In this document: positions 56,677-64,000 of the stretch, piece by piece | How positions within the stretch are numbered: position 1 is the first letter of the stretch | Layout: every line of letters starts with the position of its first letter | From: JAWXBR01 sp034440235 | GTDB lineage: Bacteria > Bacteroidota > Ignavibacteria > Kapaibacteriales > Kapaibacteriaceae | DNA length: 64,000 nt | Assembly: GCA_034440235.1 (NCBI GenBank) | Contig: JAWXBR010000053.1 | Span: forward strand, 29,993-93,992 | Direction: 5' to 3' | Translations under genes and position numbers: made by a program | Notes under the pieces: generated by a model | What the model was told of the DNA's origin: nothing | Seen by the model: only the letters and a program-made list of their open reading frames with translations | Databases searched by the model: none

Positions 56677-56912
56677 AAACATCTTTTCCACTCCATGTGG
56701 ATAACCTGTGCTCAACTGTGCCTTTTTTTCTCTATTGATATATTGTTTCTTCTCGCGAGACCACCTACCTTTGCTACGGCTCTAAACCATTGACTCAGGT
56801 AGGGTTGAACGCAGACCACGTCGCGTTGGAGAACAAGTAGATTGAAGACGGGAAGACAGTTATCCACACGTTGTTAATTGTGCATCCAGTTTTCCACATT
56901 CAAAGGCACGAA
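56677..56912. promoter_or_regulatory. Intergenic region with DnaA boxes upstream of ftsQ
   Basis: 236 bp between the SDR gene and ftsQ. It holds TTTTCCACT (56684-56692), a perfect DnaA box TGTGGATAA (56696-56704, minus orientation), a T-rich stretch (56722-56750), a perfect TTATCCACA (56860-56868) and TTTTCCACA (56890-56898). Two exact boxes and two one- or two-mismatch boxes lie within 215 bp. This may be a DnaA-regulated promoter or part of a replication origin. Confidence 0.55.
56742..56773 (+). promoter_or_regulatory. Bacteroidota-type promoter before ftsQ
   Basis: ATTG (56742-56745) and TACCTTTG (56766-56773) are separated by 20 bp, the best -33/-7 spacing of any candidate in the window. 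It lies 140 bp before the ftsQ start and would drive ftsQAZ. Confidence 0.5.
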
Positions 56913-57683
56913 GTGACGGAGAGAGTAAGCGCGAATGACCCGCTTCCGAATGTGCATCGCCGTGCACCCGGGATAGTTGTCTCCCTCCTAGCCGTAGTGT
57001 TCCTCGGTCTTGTAGCTACACAGTGGCGAGATCGCCAATCGGTGGGCACAATCAACATTCACGGTGCAACGGGCTTGAGTATCAAGGACGTACACGTGGT
57101 TGCTGATACCTTCGCAGGCAAGACGATTGAAACGGTTTCATTGGCCGACGTGCGTGAAAAGCTAGAGACATTGCCGTACGTGCGCTCTGCGGTGGTTCAC
57201 CTTTCTGGAATCCGTAGCCTCGATATCATCATCAACGAACGTATGCCTGTGGGGCACGTTGTTCGTGCGGATGGGTCGTTGCGATACGTAGATCAAACCG
57301 GAGCAATCCTTCCTGAAGCGCCAGTACGCACTTCGCACAACGTTCCACTCGTTCGATCGGACGATGGCACTGTGTTAGCTGCGCAAGACTTGCAACAGGT
57401 GGTCGCGTTGTTGATGGATGCTTCTGGCATCCTTGACCCAATGTTGTACCAAACGATTTCGGAAATACAGTACGACCGCTCCTCACAACAGCTTGTAATT
57501 GTTACCGATCGCACGACATGGAAGATTGATGGTGCAAGTGATGCTGCTGCGGTAAACGCTTTTGCGGACATGAATGTGTTTTGGAAAAACACGTCAACTC
57601 GCGTCGATCTTGTACACGGTACGCAAATAGATCTGCGCTGGAGACATCAGGTAATTGTAAGAAAGTTTAACTCTGGCACATGA
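56913..57683 (+). CDS. ftsQ: Cell division protein FtsQ/DivIB
   Basis: A 256-residue division protein that links early and late divisome parts. It has a short cytoplasmic tail, one transmembrane helix (about 20-38), a POTRA domain (about 44-115, VGTINIHGATGLSIKDVHVVADTFAGK) and a beta domain. I choose GTG at 56913, which has AAAGG six bases upstream; the frame is open from a TTG at 56871, which would translate through a DnaA-like box. It overlaps ftsA by ATGA. murC, murB and ddl, which precede ftsQ in many genomes, are absent; mpl lies elsewhere. Confidence 0.9.
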   Translation: MTERVSANDPLPNVHRRAPGIVVSLLAVVFLGLVATQWRDRQSVGTINIHGATGLSIKDVHVVADTFAGKTIETVSLADVREKLETLPYVRSAVVHLSGIRSLDIIINERMPVGHVVRADGSLRYVDQTGAILPEAPVRTSHNVPLVRSDDGTVLAAQDLQQVVALLMDASGILDPMLYQTISEIQYDRSSQQLVIVTDRTTWKIDGASDAAAVNAFADMNVFWKNTSTRVDLVHGTQIDLRWRHQVIVRKFNSGT

Positions 57684-58993
57684 CGTCGACCGATACCATA
57701 ACGGTTGGACTAGACATCGGCACAACGAAGGTTTGTGTTGTTGTTGTTTCACATGATGTCCGAACAAACCACGTACACGTCCTTGGTACTGGGGTTTCGG
57801 AGTGTGAGGGTCTAAAGCGTGGCGTTGTCACGAACATTTCCAAGACGGCCGATGCAATCAAGCGCGCAGTTGAGAAAGCCGAACAACAGTCTGGTTTCCA
57901 GATTGGCAAGGTTGTCATAGGCGTCTCAGGCGATCATATTCAGACGTTTTCGACGCGAGCAATCGTCACAACATCCACGCATGAAATAACCGAAGCCGAT
58001 GTCCGCAGACTGCACTACGAGCTGCGTCAGTTGCGCATCACACCAGATCGTCGCATCCTGCATGTGATTCCGCAGGATTACATCATCGATGATCAGGATG
58101 GAATAAGCGATCCACTTGGTATGAGTGGCAAACGACTTGAATCGAATGCACTCGTCGTAACGGCTTCTGCTACGGCTGTAGAAAATATCTATCGCTGTGC
58201 CGATCGTGTTGGTTTGCAAGTAGAGGGTGTTGTTCTTCAGCCCCTTGCCAGCGCTTATGCAGTATTGGACGACGCCGAAAAAGAAGTCGGCGTTGCTCTT
58301 ATTGACATCGGTGGGGGAACGACCGACATTGCTGTGTTCCGCGACAACGTGTTGCGCTTTACATCGATCATTGGAATCGCCGGACAAAAAGTCACTGACG
58401 ACATTGTTGCTGTGCTTGGCATTCGCAACATCGAAGCGGAGCGCATCAAGCTTGAATTCGGACATGCCATTGCTGACAGCATCATGCGCGAAGAAGTGTT
58501 TCAGGTGCCTGGCGTGGGCGGACGCACTCCGACCGAAGTGTCGAAGAGTCTACTATGTCAGATCATCGAACCGCGCATGGAAGAGATATACGAGTTTACA
58601 TTGCAAGAAGTAATGAAATCTACTCTTGCGCACCAGCTTGCAGCAGGAGTAGTTATCACGGGAGGGTGCGCGTTGCTAAGGGGCTCGGATGCTCTTGCTC
58701 AGCGCGTTTTCCGAATGCCCGTAAAGATTGGAATCCCAGGTGGTTTTAGTCTCGACGGTTTGGCACGGGAAGTCAGCAATCCTATGTATGCCACGGCTGT
58801 CGGACTTGTGCTGTATGCGCTGAAGCACCGCGATGAGTTTGAGACGGCAGATGTCCAGAGTGTGGCTCGCACGGTCACACGTAATGGCACTGATGCAACA
58901 TTGGCAGTAACTCCTGAACTGGAAACAGAACCCATTCTTGAGAGGAAGAGAGGGGTCTTGGAAAAGGTCAAGGATTGGTTTGAAAGTTTGTAA
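57680..58993 (+). CDS. ftsA: Cell division protein FtsA
   Basis: An actin-like ATPase that tethers FtsZ to the membrane. The 437-residue protein starts GLDIGTTKVCVVV (phosphate 1), has the SHS2/1C insert, and LIDIGGGTTDIAVF (phosphate 2). GVVITGGCALLRGSDALAQRVF follows (adenosine motif). The C-terminal GVLEKVKDWFESL is the amphipathic membrane-targeting helix. It is coupled to ftsQ by 4 bp, with ftsZ 33 bp downstream. Confidence 0.97.
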   Translation: MTSTDTITVGLDIGTTKVCVVVVSHDVRTNHVHVLGTGVSECEGLKRGVVTNISKTADAIKRAVEKAEQQSGFQIGKVVIGVSGDHIQTFSTRAIVTTSTHEITEADVRRLHYELRQLRITPDRRILHVIPQDYIIDDQDGISDPLGMSGKRLESNALVVTASATAVENIYRCADRVGLQVEGVVLQPLASAYAVLDDAEKEVGVALIDIGGGTTDIAVFRDNVLRFTSIIGIAGQKVTDDIVAVLGIRNIEAERIKLEFGHAIADSIMREEVFQVPGVGGRTPTEVSKSLLCQIIEPRMEEIYEFTLQEVMKSTLAHQLAAGVVITGGCALLRGSDALAQRVFRMPVKIGIPGGFSLDGLAREVSNPMYATAVGLVLYALKHRDEFETADVQSVARTVTRNGTDATLAVTPELETEPILERKRGVLEKVKDWFESL

Positions 58994-59026
58994 GGATCAC
59001 GCACCCGTATTTCCTTGGGGGGAAAC

Positions 59027-60340
59027 ATGGCAATCGAATTAGATACGACACAGTTGTACGACGCGCGAATACGCGTAGTCGGTGTTGGCGGCGGAGGCGG
59101 TAACGCCATCCGGACGATGATCACGCGCGGATTAGAGGGCGTGGAATTCGTAGCTGCCAATACAGATCATCAGGCGCTTATGAATAACCCGGCTGGGACA
59201 AAAATCCAGCTTGGCAAAAACATTACGCGCGGTCTCGGAGCGGGTGCAAACCCCGACGTGGGACGCAAGGCTGTGGAGGAGAGCCTTGACGATGTGCGCG
59301 ATGCGCTCGATGGTAGCGACATGATTTTCGTGACCGCCGGAATGGGCGGTGGTACGGGTACCGGAGCAGCACCGGTGATTGCCCGTCTCGGACGCGAACA
59401 GGGCGCTCTCGTCGTTGGCATCGTTACAAAGCCATTCACGTACGAATCGAAGCGACGCAATTCGATTGCCGAACAGGGCATTAAGGAATTGCGAGAGCAT
59501 GTCGATGCCCTTATCGTTATTCCAAATCAGCGCATTCTAACGATTGTCGATCGCGACGTGTCGTTTATCGATGCACTTGCAATGGTTGATAACGTTCTTT
59601 ACAATGCCACAAAGGGTATTGCTGACATTATCTCTGGCGTAGGGTATGTAAACGTCGATTTTGCCGATGTGCGCACTGTGATGTCGAGCATGGGTGATGC
59701 CCTTATGGGTATTGGTCAGGCACGTGGCGAACATCGCGCACTCGAAGCAGCAACAAATGCCCTGAACTCTCCGATCCTTGAGGGCATGTCGATCTACGGT
59801 GCGCTCGGACTGCTCGTGAATATCACCGGAGGACACTCCATGACGATGCACGAGGTAAGTGAAGCAGTGTCGGCCATCGAGAAGGCAGCCGGCGACGAAG
59901 TGAATCTCATCCACGGTATCGTGCTCGATGAACGCATGGAAGACGAGATTGCTATTACTGTCGTTGCAACTGGATTCCGCAGACAAGAAGAAATGTCGAA
60001 GTCACCGAAGGTCACCATCCTTCCAGTGAAGAGAGATTTTGACGAGGCTGTTGCAGCCGCACCTGTTGCAGACTCTCCATTGCAACCTCGTATCACGATC
60101 GTTCCCGAACAGCAGGCTCCGGCTGCAACTCGCAAGCCTTATTCGCCTGCAGACCACGATCGATATGACGAGCCAGCTTACGTACGCAATCAGCGCGCAA
60201 ACGAACAGCAGCAGCAGCAGCAAGGCTCAGTAGGTTTGCAAGCGAGCAGCGAACCGAATGGTTATCCGCTTCCCGTCCGAAAAACTGCACAAGGCGCCGG
60301 CGGTAATACTCCAGCGTTCTTAAGAAAGATTATGGATTGA
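59027..60340 (+). CDS. ftsZ: Cell division protein FtsZ
   Basis: The tubulin-like GTPase that forms the Z ring. The 437-residue protein has the G-box GMGGGTGTGAAP (105-116), the NTDHQAL loop, the T7-like NVDFADVRTVM segment, a glutamine-rich linker (about 330-410, including a run of six Gln) and a conserved C-terminal peptide (TPAFLRKIMD) for FtsA binding. Start is ATG 59027 with a strong GGGGGG site at 59017-59022. It ends ftsQAZ with a terminator. Confidence 0.98.
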   Translation: MAIELDTTQLYDARIRVVGVGGGGGNAIRTMITRGLEGVEFVAANTDHQALMNNPAGTKIQLGKNITRGLGAGANPDVGRKAVEESLDDVRDALDGSDMIFVTAGMGGGTGTGAAPVIARLGREQGALVVGIVTKPFTYESKRRNSIAEQGIKELREHVDALIVIPNQRILTIVDRDVSFIDALAMVDNVLYNATKGIADIISGVGYVNVDFADVRTVMSSMGDALMGIGQARGEHRALEAATNALNSPILEGMSIYGALGLLVNITGGHSMTMHEVSEAVSAIEKAAGDEVNLIHGIVLDERMEDEIAITVVATGFRRQEEMSKSPKVTILPVKRDFDEAVAAAPVADSPLQPRITIVPEQQAPAATRKPYSPADHDRYDEPAYVRNQRANEQQQQQQGSVGLQASSEPNGYPLPVRKTAQGAGGNTPAFLRKIMD

Positions 60341-60387
60341 GAACGCCGAAGATTCGCGACTAGCGAATCAAACCACAACACAGCTCA

Positions 60388-61701
60388 TCAACGGCCGCCC
60401 TGAGCGGCCGTTTCCTTTATGCCCCTTGCCACATTGACTTTCAACAGTAGTAGCAGGCCTGCCACAAGCATTACCAGAAGAGAGAGCACTGCTGAACGAT
60501 AACTGTGCAATGTTGACAATGCGATGCCAAAGAGTAACGGACCGAATATGGTAGATGCTTTGTCGCCGATCTCGTAGAGTGAAAAGTACTCCGCTTCTTT
60601 GCCGGCGGGAATGAGTTGCGAGTACAGCGAGCGGCTAAGTGCTTGCACACCTCCAAGCACGATGGCAATGATGGCAGCGAGGATGAAAAAGTGCGTAGCA
60701 GTCTGCACAAAAGCATAAGCCGCAATTATTACACCTATCCAGCCGATGAGAGCGATTACGATTGCACGTTTTGCATCGAGCGCAGCCGCAACACGTTCAA
60801 AGAGCAGCGACCCAGCGATTGCAACGAATTGCACCATGAGAATGGTTTGCATGAGCTCGCCCAAGGGCATGTTGAGCTCTTCTTGTCCGAATTGAGAGGC
60901 AGTTACGATTACCGTTTGAACGGCATCGTTATACAGCAGGTACGCAATCAAGAACGTTAGTGTCTGCGGCAGCCGCCGCATGTCTTTGAGCGTTTCAAAG
61001 AGTTGCCGGAATGCATTTGTTTTTTGTTGTGGCACCGCACCAACTCGACCCTTAGGCAGAGTCAGCAGCGGAACGATTGTAAACAATGCCCACCAGATGC
61101 CTGCCGAAGCTAGGATGATACGAACGGCCATCTCTGTGTCGAGTCCGTTCGAAACCGCATTGTTGTAATACAGCAAATGCGTTAGCAACAACAGTCCACC
61201 ACCCAAATACCCCAGCGCCCACCCACGCGAAGAAACCTTGTCTCGTTCTTCCGGGGCGGCAATCTGTGGCAGGAACGAATTGTAAACTACTATGCTAGCG
61301 CCAAATGCAAGATTAGCAATGATGAACAAGAGACCGCCTAACATGTAGTTGCCGGCACTCACCTGTAAAAAGAACAGTGCCGTTGTAAAGAGCGCACCAG
61401 TAAACGCAAAGAGTCCGAGCAGCGAACGCTTTTTCGGAGAACCATCGACAAATGCACCAATTACAGGCAGAACGAGTACTTGAAGAACCACCGAGGCAGA
61501 CACCATGAACGGAAACCACGAACCTGGTTCGAGACTTAGGCCAAATGGATGGATAAGCTTGTCGGCGCCAGAGGCGGCACTGGCTTCCGCGACCGTAGTG
61601 AGGTACGGACCCAAAAACACTGTAACGACCGTGGTATAAAAGGCGCTATTGGCCCAATCGTACGTGTACCAACCCCAGCGTTGCGAGCGAGAAGATGTCA
61701 T
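60388..61701 (-). CDS. MFS transporter, UMF1/Atg22-like
   Basis: A 437-residue integral membrane protein with about twelve hydrophobic helices. The opening MTSSRSQRWGWYTYDWANSAFYTTVVTVFLGPYLT is diagnostic of the UMF1 family (Atg22-like; vacuolar amino-acid efflux in yeast). The bacterial substrate is unknown. Later segments VLGGVQALSRSLYSQLIPAGKEAEYFSLYEIGDKASTIFGPLLFG match the same family. The frame is open to 61779, but ATG 61701 is the family start. The last codons carry the ftsZ terminator hairpin. Confidence 0.88.
   Translation of the reverse strand: MTSSRSQRWGWYTYDWANSAFYTTVVTVFLGPYLTTVAEASAASGADKLIHPFGLSLEPGSWFPFMVSASVVLQVLVLPVIGAFVDGSPKKRSLLGLFAFTGALFTTALFFLQVSAGNYMLGGLLFIIANLAFGASIVVYNSFLPQIAAPEERDKVSSRGWALGYLGGGLLLLTHLLYYNNAVSNGLDTEMAVRIILASAGIWWALFTIVPLLTLPKGRVGAVPQQKTNAFRQLFETLKDMRRLPQTLTFLIAYLLYNDAVQTVIVTASQFGQEELNMPLGELMQTILMVQFVAIAGSLLFERVAAALDAKRAIVIALIGWIGVIIAAYAFVQTATHFFILAAIIAIVLGGVQALSRSLYSQLIPAGKEAEYFSLYEIGDKASTIFGPLLFGIALSTLHSYRSAVLSLLVMLVAGLLLLLKVNVARGIKETAAQGGR
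60390..60417 (+). terminator. Terminator of ftsQAZ inside the end of the MFS gene
   Basis: AACGGCCG (60390-60397) pairs with CGGCCGTT (60405-60412) with a 7-base loop, then TTTCCTTT. It begins 50 bp after the ftsZ stop and overlaps the last codons of the convergent MFS transporter gene. Confidence 0.8.
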
Positions 61702-61727
61702 CTCCGAAAATACACGGCTCAAGTGAA

Positions 61728-61735
61728 TATCTTTG
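61728..61735 (+). promoter_or_regulatory. TAnnTTTG promoter element before the agmatinase gene
   Basis: TATCTTTG, 50 bp before the agmatinase-family ATG and 26 bp after the divergent MFS start. No clear -33 element. Confidence 0.4.
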
Positions 61736-61765
61736 CACGATGGCAATAGAAGACAGCGCACCATT

Positions 61766-61803
61766 GATACACTAGGCACTGCACGATGGATACACTAGGC
61801 ACT
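61766..61803 (+). repeat. 15-bp direct repeat across the agmatinase start codon
   Basis: GATACACTAGGCACT at 61766-61780 and again at 61789-61803, spaced by 23 bp. The second copy is the coding sequence just after the ATG (61786); the first is in the leader. It could be a duplication or affect translation. Confidence 0.85.
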
Positions 61804-62691
61804 TCGAAAAACTTCCTTGCACTCGACGACGCACATTCGTCGCTCGATGCTTCTGCCATTGCAATTGTATCGGCGCCATACGAGCACACAGTGAGTTATG
61901 GCAAGGGGGCCGGAAAGGGTCCGAAGGCCATCATCCGTGCAAGTGCTTTTGTCGAGTTCTACGACGATGAGTTCGATCGCGAACTCTGTTTTGAGAAGGG
62001 CATCTGTACTGTTAAGCCGTTATCATTTGGTAAGAAGTATGATGAGGACGCACTGGAGATGATTCATCAACAGGTGGCTGAACTACTTCGACTCAAGAAG
62101 TTCGTTGTTACGCTCGGAGGCGAACACACTATTTCAACCGCACCAATCGCAGCGCACTTCAAGAAATACAAACGCATGAGCGTTCTGCACTTCGACGCTC
62201 ATTCTGATTTGCGCGATACCTATGAAGGATCGCGTTATTCACATGCCAGCTTCCTTGCACGTGTGGCAGAAACGTTTCCACCGGAGCGCATAACTCAGGT
62301 AGGCATTCGTGCCCAGTGTATCGAAGAGGCGATGTTTATTCGCGAAAAGGGCATCAACACCTTCTACTCGTCGGCAATACGCCGCGGACTGCATGGTGCG
62401 GATTGGCAACAGGCAGTTGTTGATACACTTTCCAAAGATGTCTACATCACGTTTGATGTCGATTGCTTCGATCCGTCCATCATGCCGTCGACGGGAACGC
62501 CAGAGCCGGACGGATTGCTGTACAGCGAAACGATCGACGTATTACGCAGGCTTGTGCAGAGCGGACGTCGCATCGTTGGCTTTGATGTCGTCGAACTCGC
62601 ACCAGTGAAGGGTGTACATCATCCTGACCTTACAGTAGCTAGACTTGTTTACAAAATGCTGAACCTTGCCTTCGCAAAACGGGAGAAATAA
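61786..62691 (+). CDS. speB: Agmatinase/arginase family ureohydrolase
   Basis: A 301-residue binuclear manganese enzyme that splits guanidino compounds to urea plus an amine. Metal ligands: H114 (GGEHT), D137, H139, D141 (FDAHSDLRD) and D224, D226 (FDVDCFDP). The segment before it (SYGKGAGKGPKAIIRAS) and the later STGTPEPDGL match agmatinase more than arginase; the gene symbol is therefore likely but the substrate is not proven. It directly abuts dapD, pointing to a shared transcript. Confidence 0.9.
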   Translation: MDTLGTSKNFLALDDAHSSLDASAIAIVSAPYEHTVSYGKGAGKGPKAIIRASAFVEFYDDEFDRELCFEKGICTVKPLSFGKKYDEDALEMIHQQVAELLRLKKFVVTLGGEHTISTAPIAAHFKKYKRMSVLHFDAHSDLRDTYEGSRYSHASFLARVAETFPPERITQVGIRAQCIEEAMFIREKGINTFYSSAIRRGLHGADWQQAVVDTLSKDVYITFDVDCFDPSIMPSTGTPEPDGLLYSETIDVLRRLVQSGRRIVGFDVVELAPVKGVHHPDLTVARLVYKMLNLAFAKREK

Positions 62692-63546
62692 ATGTCGCTT
62701 GAACAAATGTCACTTCAACATCGCGTCGAAGAACTGTATGAAATGCCTTCCCAAGACTTGCACTACAAGCAAGGCGTAACCGAAGTCATTTCCGGCTTCA
62801 TTGAAGGTCTTAATAATGGTAGTGTTCGTGCTGCTGAACGTCAGGACGATGGCACGTGGACAGTAAACCAGTGGGTAAAACATGGCATACTTGTGTTGTT
62901 CCGCAAGGGACGACTTGCGGATATGTCGACGGACGAAAACTTTAAATTTTTTGATAAAGACACAATTCCGACTCGGCCACTACACATCGACGACAACATT
63001 CGGGTTGTGCCGGGTGGAAGTACAATACGCACCGGTACATTTATCGGTCATGGCGTAATCTGCATGCCACCCATGTATATCAACATTGGAGCGTACGTTG
63101 GTGAAGGCACGATGATCGACTCGCATGCGCTTGTGGGTACATGCGCACAGATCGGTGAGCGCGTACATATCAGCGCGGCTGCACAAATAGGTGGCGTTCT
63201 TGAGCCAGCCGGGGCACGTCCGGTTATCATCGAAGACGATGTAATGGTCGGCGGCAACTGCGGTGTGTACGAAGGTGTTCTCATTCGCAACCGCGCAGTC
63301 CTTGGCAGCGGCGTCATTCTTAACGCCTCTACACCTGTATACGACCTCGTGAACGAACGCATCCTGCGAAGCACACCTGAGTCACCACTCGAAATACCAG
63401 AAGGTGCCGTTGTTGTTGCCGGAGCACGTGCTGTGCGCACAGAATTCGGTCAGGCTCACGGACTTTCTATCAGCACACCGGTAATCGTAAAGTACCGCGA
63501 CGCAAGCACTGATGCGCGTACTGCGCTCGAGTCGGCATTGCGCTGA
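62692..63546 (+). CDS. dapD: Tetrahydrodipicolinate N-succinyltransferase
   Basis: Succinylates tetrahydrodipicolinate in the lysine/DAP pathway. The 284-residue protein has an N-terminal helical domain and a left-handed beta helix of hexapeptide repeats (RTGTFIGHGVICMPPMYINIGAYVGEGTMIDSHALVGTCAQIGERVHISAAAQIGGVLEP), ending in the catalytic/CoA region. It starts directly after the speB stop. The DAP it feeds is consistent with mpl in this window. Confidence 0.96.
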   Translation: MSLEQMSLQHRVEELYEMPSQDLHYKQGVTEVISGFIEGLNNGSVRAAERQDDGTWTVNQWVKHGILVLFRKGRLADMSTDENFKFFDKDTIPTRPLHIDDNIRVVPGGSTIRTGTFIGHGVICMPPMYINIGAYVGEGTMIDSHALVGTCAQIGERVHISAAAQIGGVLEPAGARPVIIEDDVMVGGNCGVYEGVLIRNRAVLGSGVILNASTPVYDLVNERILRSTPESPLEIPEGAVVVAGARAVRTEFGQAHGLSISTPVIVKYRDASTDARTALESALR

Positions 63547-63859
63547 TGCACGCCGTAATCAATGCTTAATGAACGAGAAAAGTAAACTCTAGCAGAATAT
63601 TGCTATGTTCGTATTCAAATGACAACACTTCGCACCCATAACCAACCATTCATGCGCCACACGATGCACACCATCTGTATGGCAATGCATGTAATTGAGA
63701 ACGGTAGAGGGTAAGCGAGCAGACTAACAAGCACACTGACATATCCGACGCCATTCTCTTCGTGAGGATGGCGTTTTTTTTTGGCGTAACACATTTGATT
63801 CGAATCGCAGATGGACGTAAGTCGACCACTCGAATCAACGACGGGCAAGAGGTACTGAA
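63547..63859 (+). other. 313-bp region between dapD and the repeat gene
   Basis: No open reading frame on either strand that I can support. It contains a strong terminator (63748-63782) and a purine-rich ribosome binding site for the next gene. The first 200 bp between the dapD stop and the terminator could be a 3' leader or hold a small RNA; I see no conserved structure. Confidence 0.4.
63748..63782 (+). terminator. Rho-independent terminator
   Basis: ACGCCATTCTC (63748-63758) pairs with GAGGATGGCGT (63764-63774) over 11 positions with one G-U pair, loop TTCGT, followed by nine T (63774-63782). It probably ends speB-dapD or a small transcript of its own. Confidence 0.9.
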
Positions 63860-64000
63860 ATGCAGACTGTTATCGAAACATCACAACAAGAAACATCACA
63901 ACAAGAAACATCGCAGCAAGAAACATCGCAGCAAGAAACATCGCAGCAAGAAACATCGCAGCAAGAAACATCGCAGCAAGAAACATCGCAGCAAGAAACA
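63860..64000 (+). CDS. Start of a TSQQE pentapeptide-repeat protein (truncated by window)
   Basis: Open frame from ATG 63860 to the window edge (47 codons) with no stop. AAGAGG at 63847-63852 is a good ribosome binding site seven bases before the ATG, and the strong terminator upstream marks a new transcription unit. After MQTVIE the protein is eight exact TSQQE pentapeptides, so it is Gln/Glu-rich, highly polar and probably disordered or coiled. No signal peptide. The downstream part is needed to name it. Confidence 0.6.
   Translation, partial: MQTVIETSQQETSQQETSQQETSQQETSQQETSQQETSQQETSQQET
63878..64000 (+). repeat. 15-bp tandem repeats coding TSQQE
   Basis: Eight units of 15 bp. The first two read ACATCACAACAAGAA and the other six ACATCGCAGCAAGAA; the array still continues at the window end. 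Six identical units indicate recent expansion. Confidence 0.97.

Noticed and set aside
56677..56912. Firm call of a replication origin
   Set aside because: Only two exact DnaA boxes, no dnaA, dnaN or gidA nearby and no skew that I can compute; kept as a DnaA-box region only.
63878..64000. Possible CRISPR array
   Set aside because: The 15-bp units are contiguous with no spacers and encode an in-frame peptide repeat.

Overview
The window reads as a stretch of chromosome from a Gram-negative member of the Bacteroidota/Chlorobi lineage, most like the Ignavibacteria/Kapabacteria branch. This is an inference from several things visible in the sequence: four proteins with type IX secretion (T9SS) type-A-like C-terminal sorting domains, a short (287 aa) primary sigma factor, Bacteroidota-style TAnnTTTG promoter candidates, an LPS gene (kdsD), meso-diaminopimelate peptidoglycan genes (dapD, mpl), and roughly balanced base composition. 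No phage, transposon, CRISPR array or other obvious mobile DNA is present. Almost every gene is a housekeeping gene or a lineage-typical surface protein.

Layout. 1-4.7 kb, minus strand: nif3-like, zinc-ribbon coiled-coil gene, the RNase P RNA gene (rnpB), a histidine-phosphotransfer protein, a small secreted protein, lipA and a metallo-beta-lactamase-fold hydrolase, closely spaced as one likely operon. 4.7-10.5 kb, plus strand: exported protein, trmO, metH, purN, mostly overlapping. 10.7-15.5 kb: one very large T9SS-exported protein with its own terminator. 15.6-17.6 kb: kdsD facing rodZ. 17.7-29.4 kb, plus strand: seven overlapping or abutting genes (membrane protein, AtuA-like, DUF2279-like, glycosyltransferase, purM, recQ, secreted subtilase). 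29.4-39.0 kb, mostly minus: mpl, a T9SS Asp-box protein on the plus strand, lipoprotein, hydrolase, trmD, rimM, rpoD, ctpA, glyS. 39.1-48.2 kb: dsbD, a GNAT and panC, DUF547 protein, ilvE, recG, queE, PD40 propeller. 48.2-53.2 kb, minus: an ECF sigma factor, a membrane protein resembling an anti-sigma factor but ending in a T9SS-like domain, and a VIT/VWA/TPR/DUF2135 protein. 53.3-56.7 kb: lipoprotein, tRNA-Ser, and two 3-hydroxyanthranilate catabolic genes beside a divergent SDR. 56.9-60.4 kb: ftsQ-ftsA-ftsZ. 60.4-64 kb: MFS transporter, agmatinase/arginase family gene, dapD, then the start of a gene made of TSQQE pentapeptide repeats that runs off the window.

The genes cover translation and RNA processing (rnpB, trmD, rimM, trmO, queE, glyS, tRNA-Ser), one-carbon, purine and cofactor metabolism (metH, purN, purM, panC, lipA), envelope building (kdsD, mpl, dapD, rodZ, ctpA, ftsQAZ, dsbD), DNA repair (recQ, recG) and surface export.

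The most unusual observations are: (1) an octamer, AAGGGGCT, that I count 20 times on either strand where about 2 are expected, spread through unrelated genes in both orientations; (2) the ECF sigma/membrane regulator/VIT-VWA locus, whose regulator carries a T9SS-like C-terminal domain; (3) rnpB wedged inside a protein operon, with its P1 helix touching the stop codon upstream and ending just before the next start codon; (4) DnaA boxes between an SDR gene and ftsQ; (5) the truncated pentapeptide-repeat gene at the right edge.
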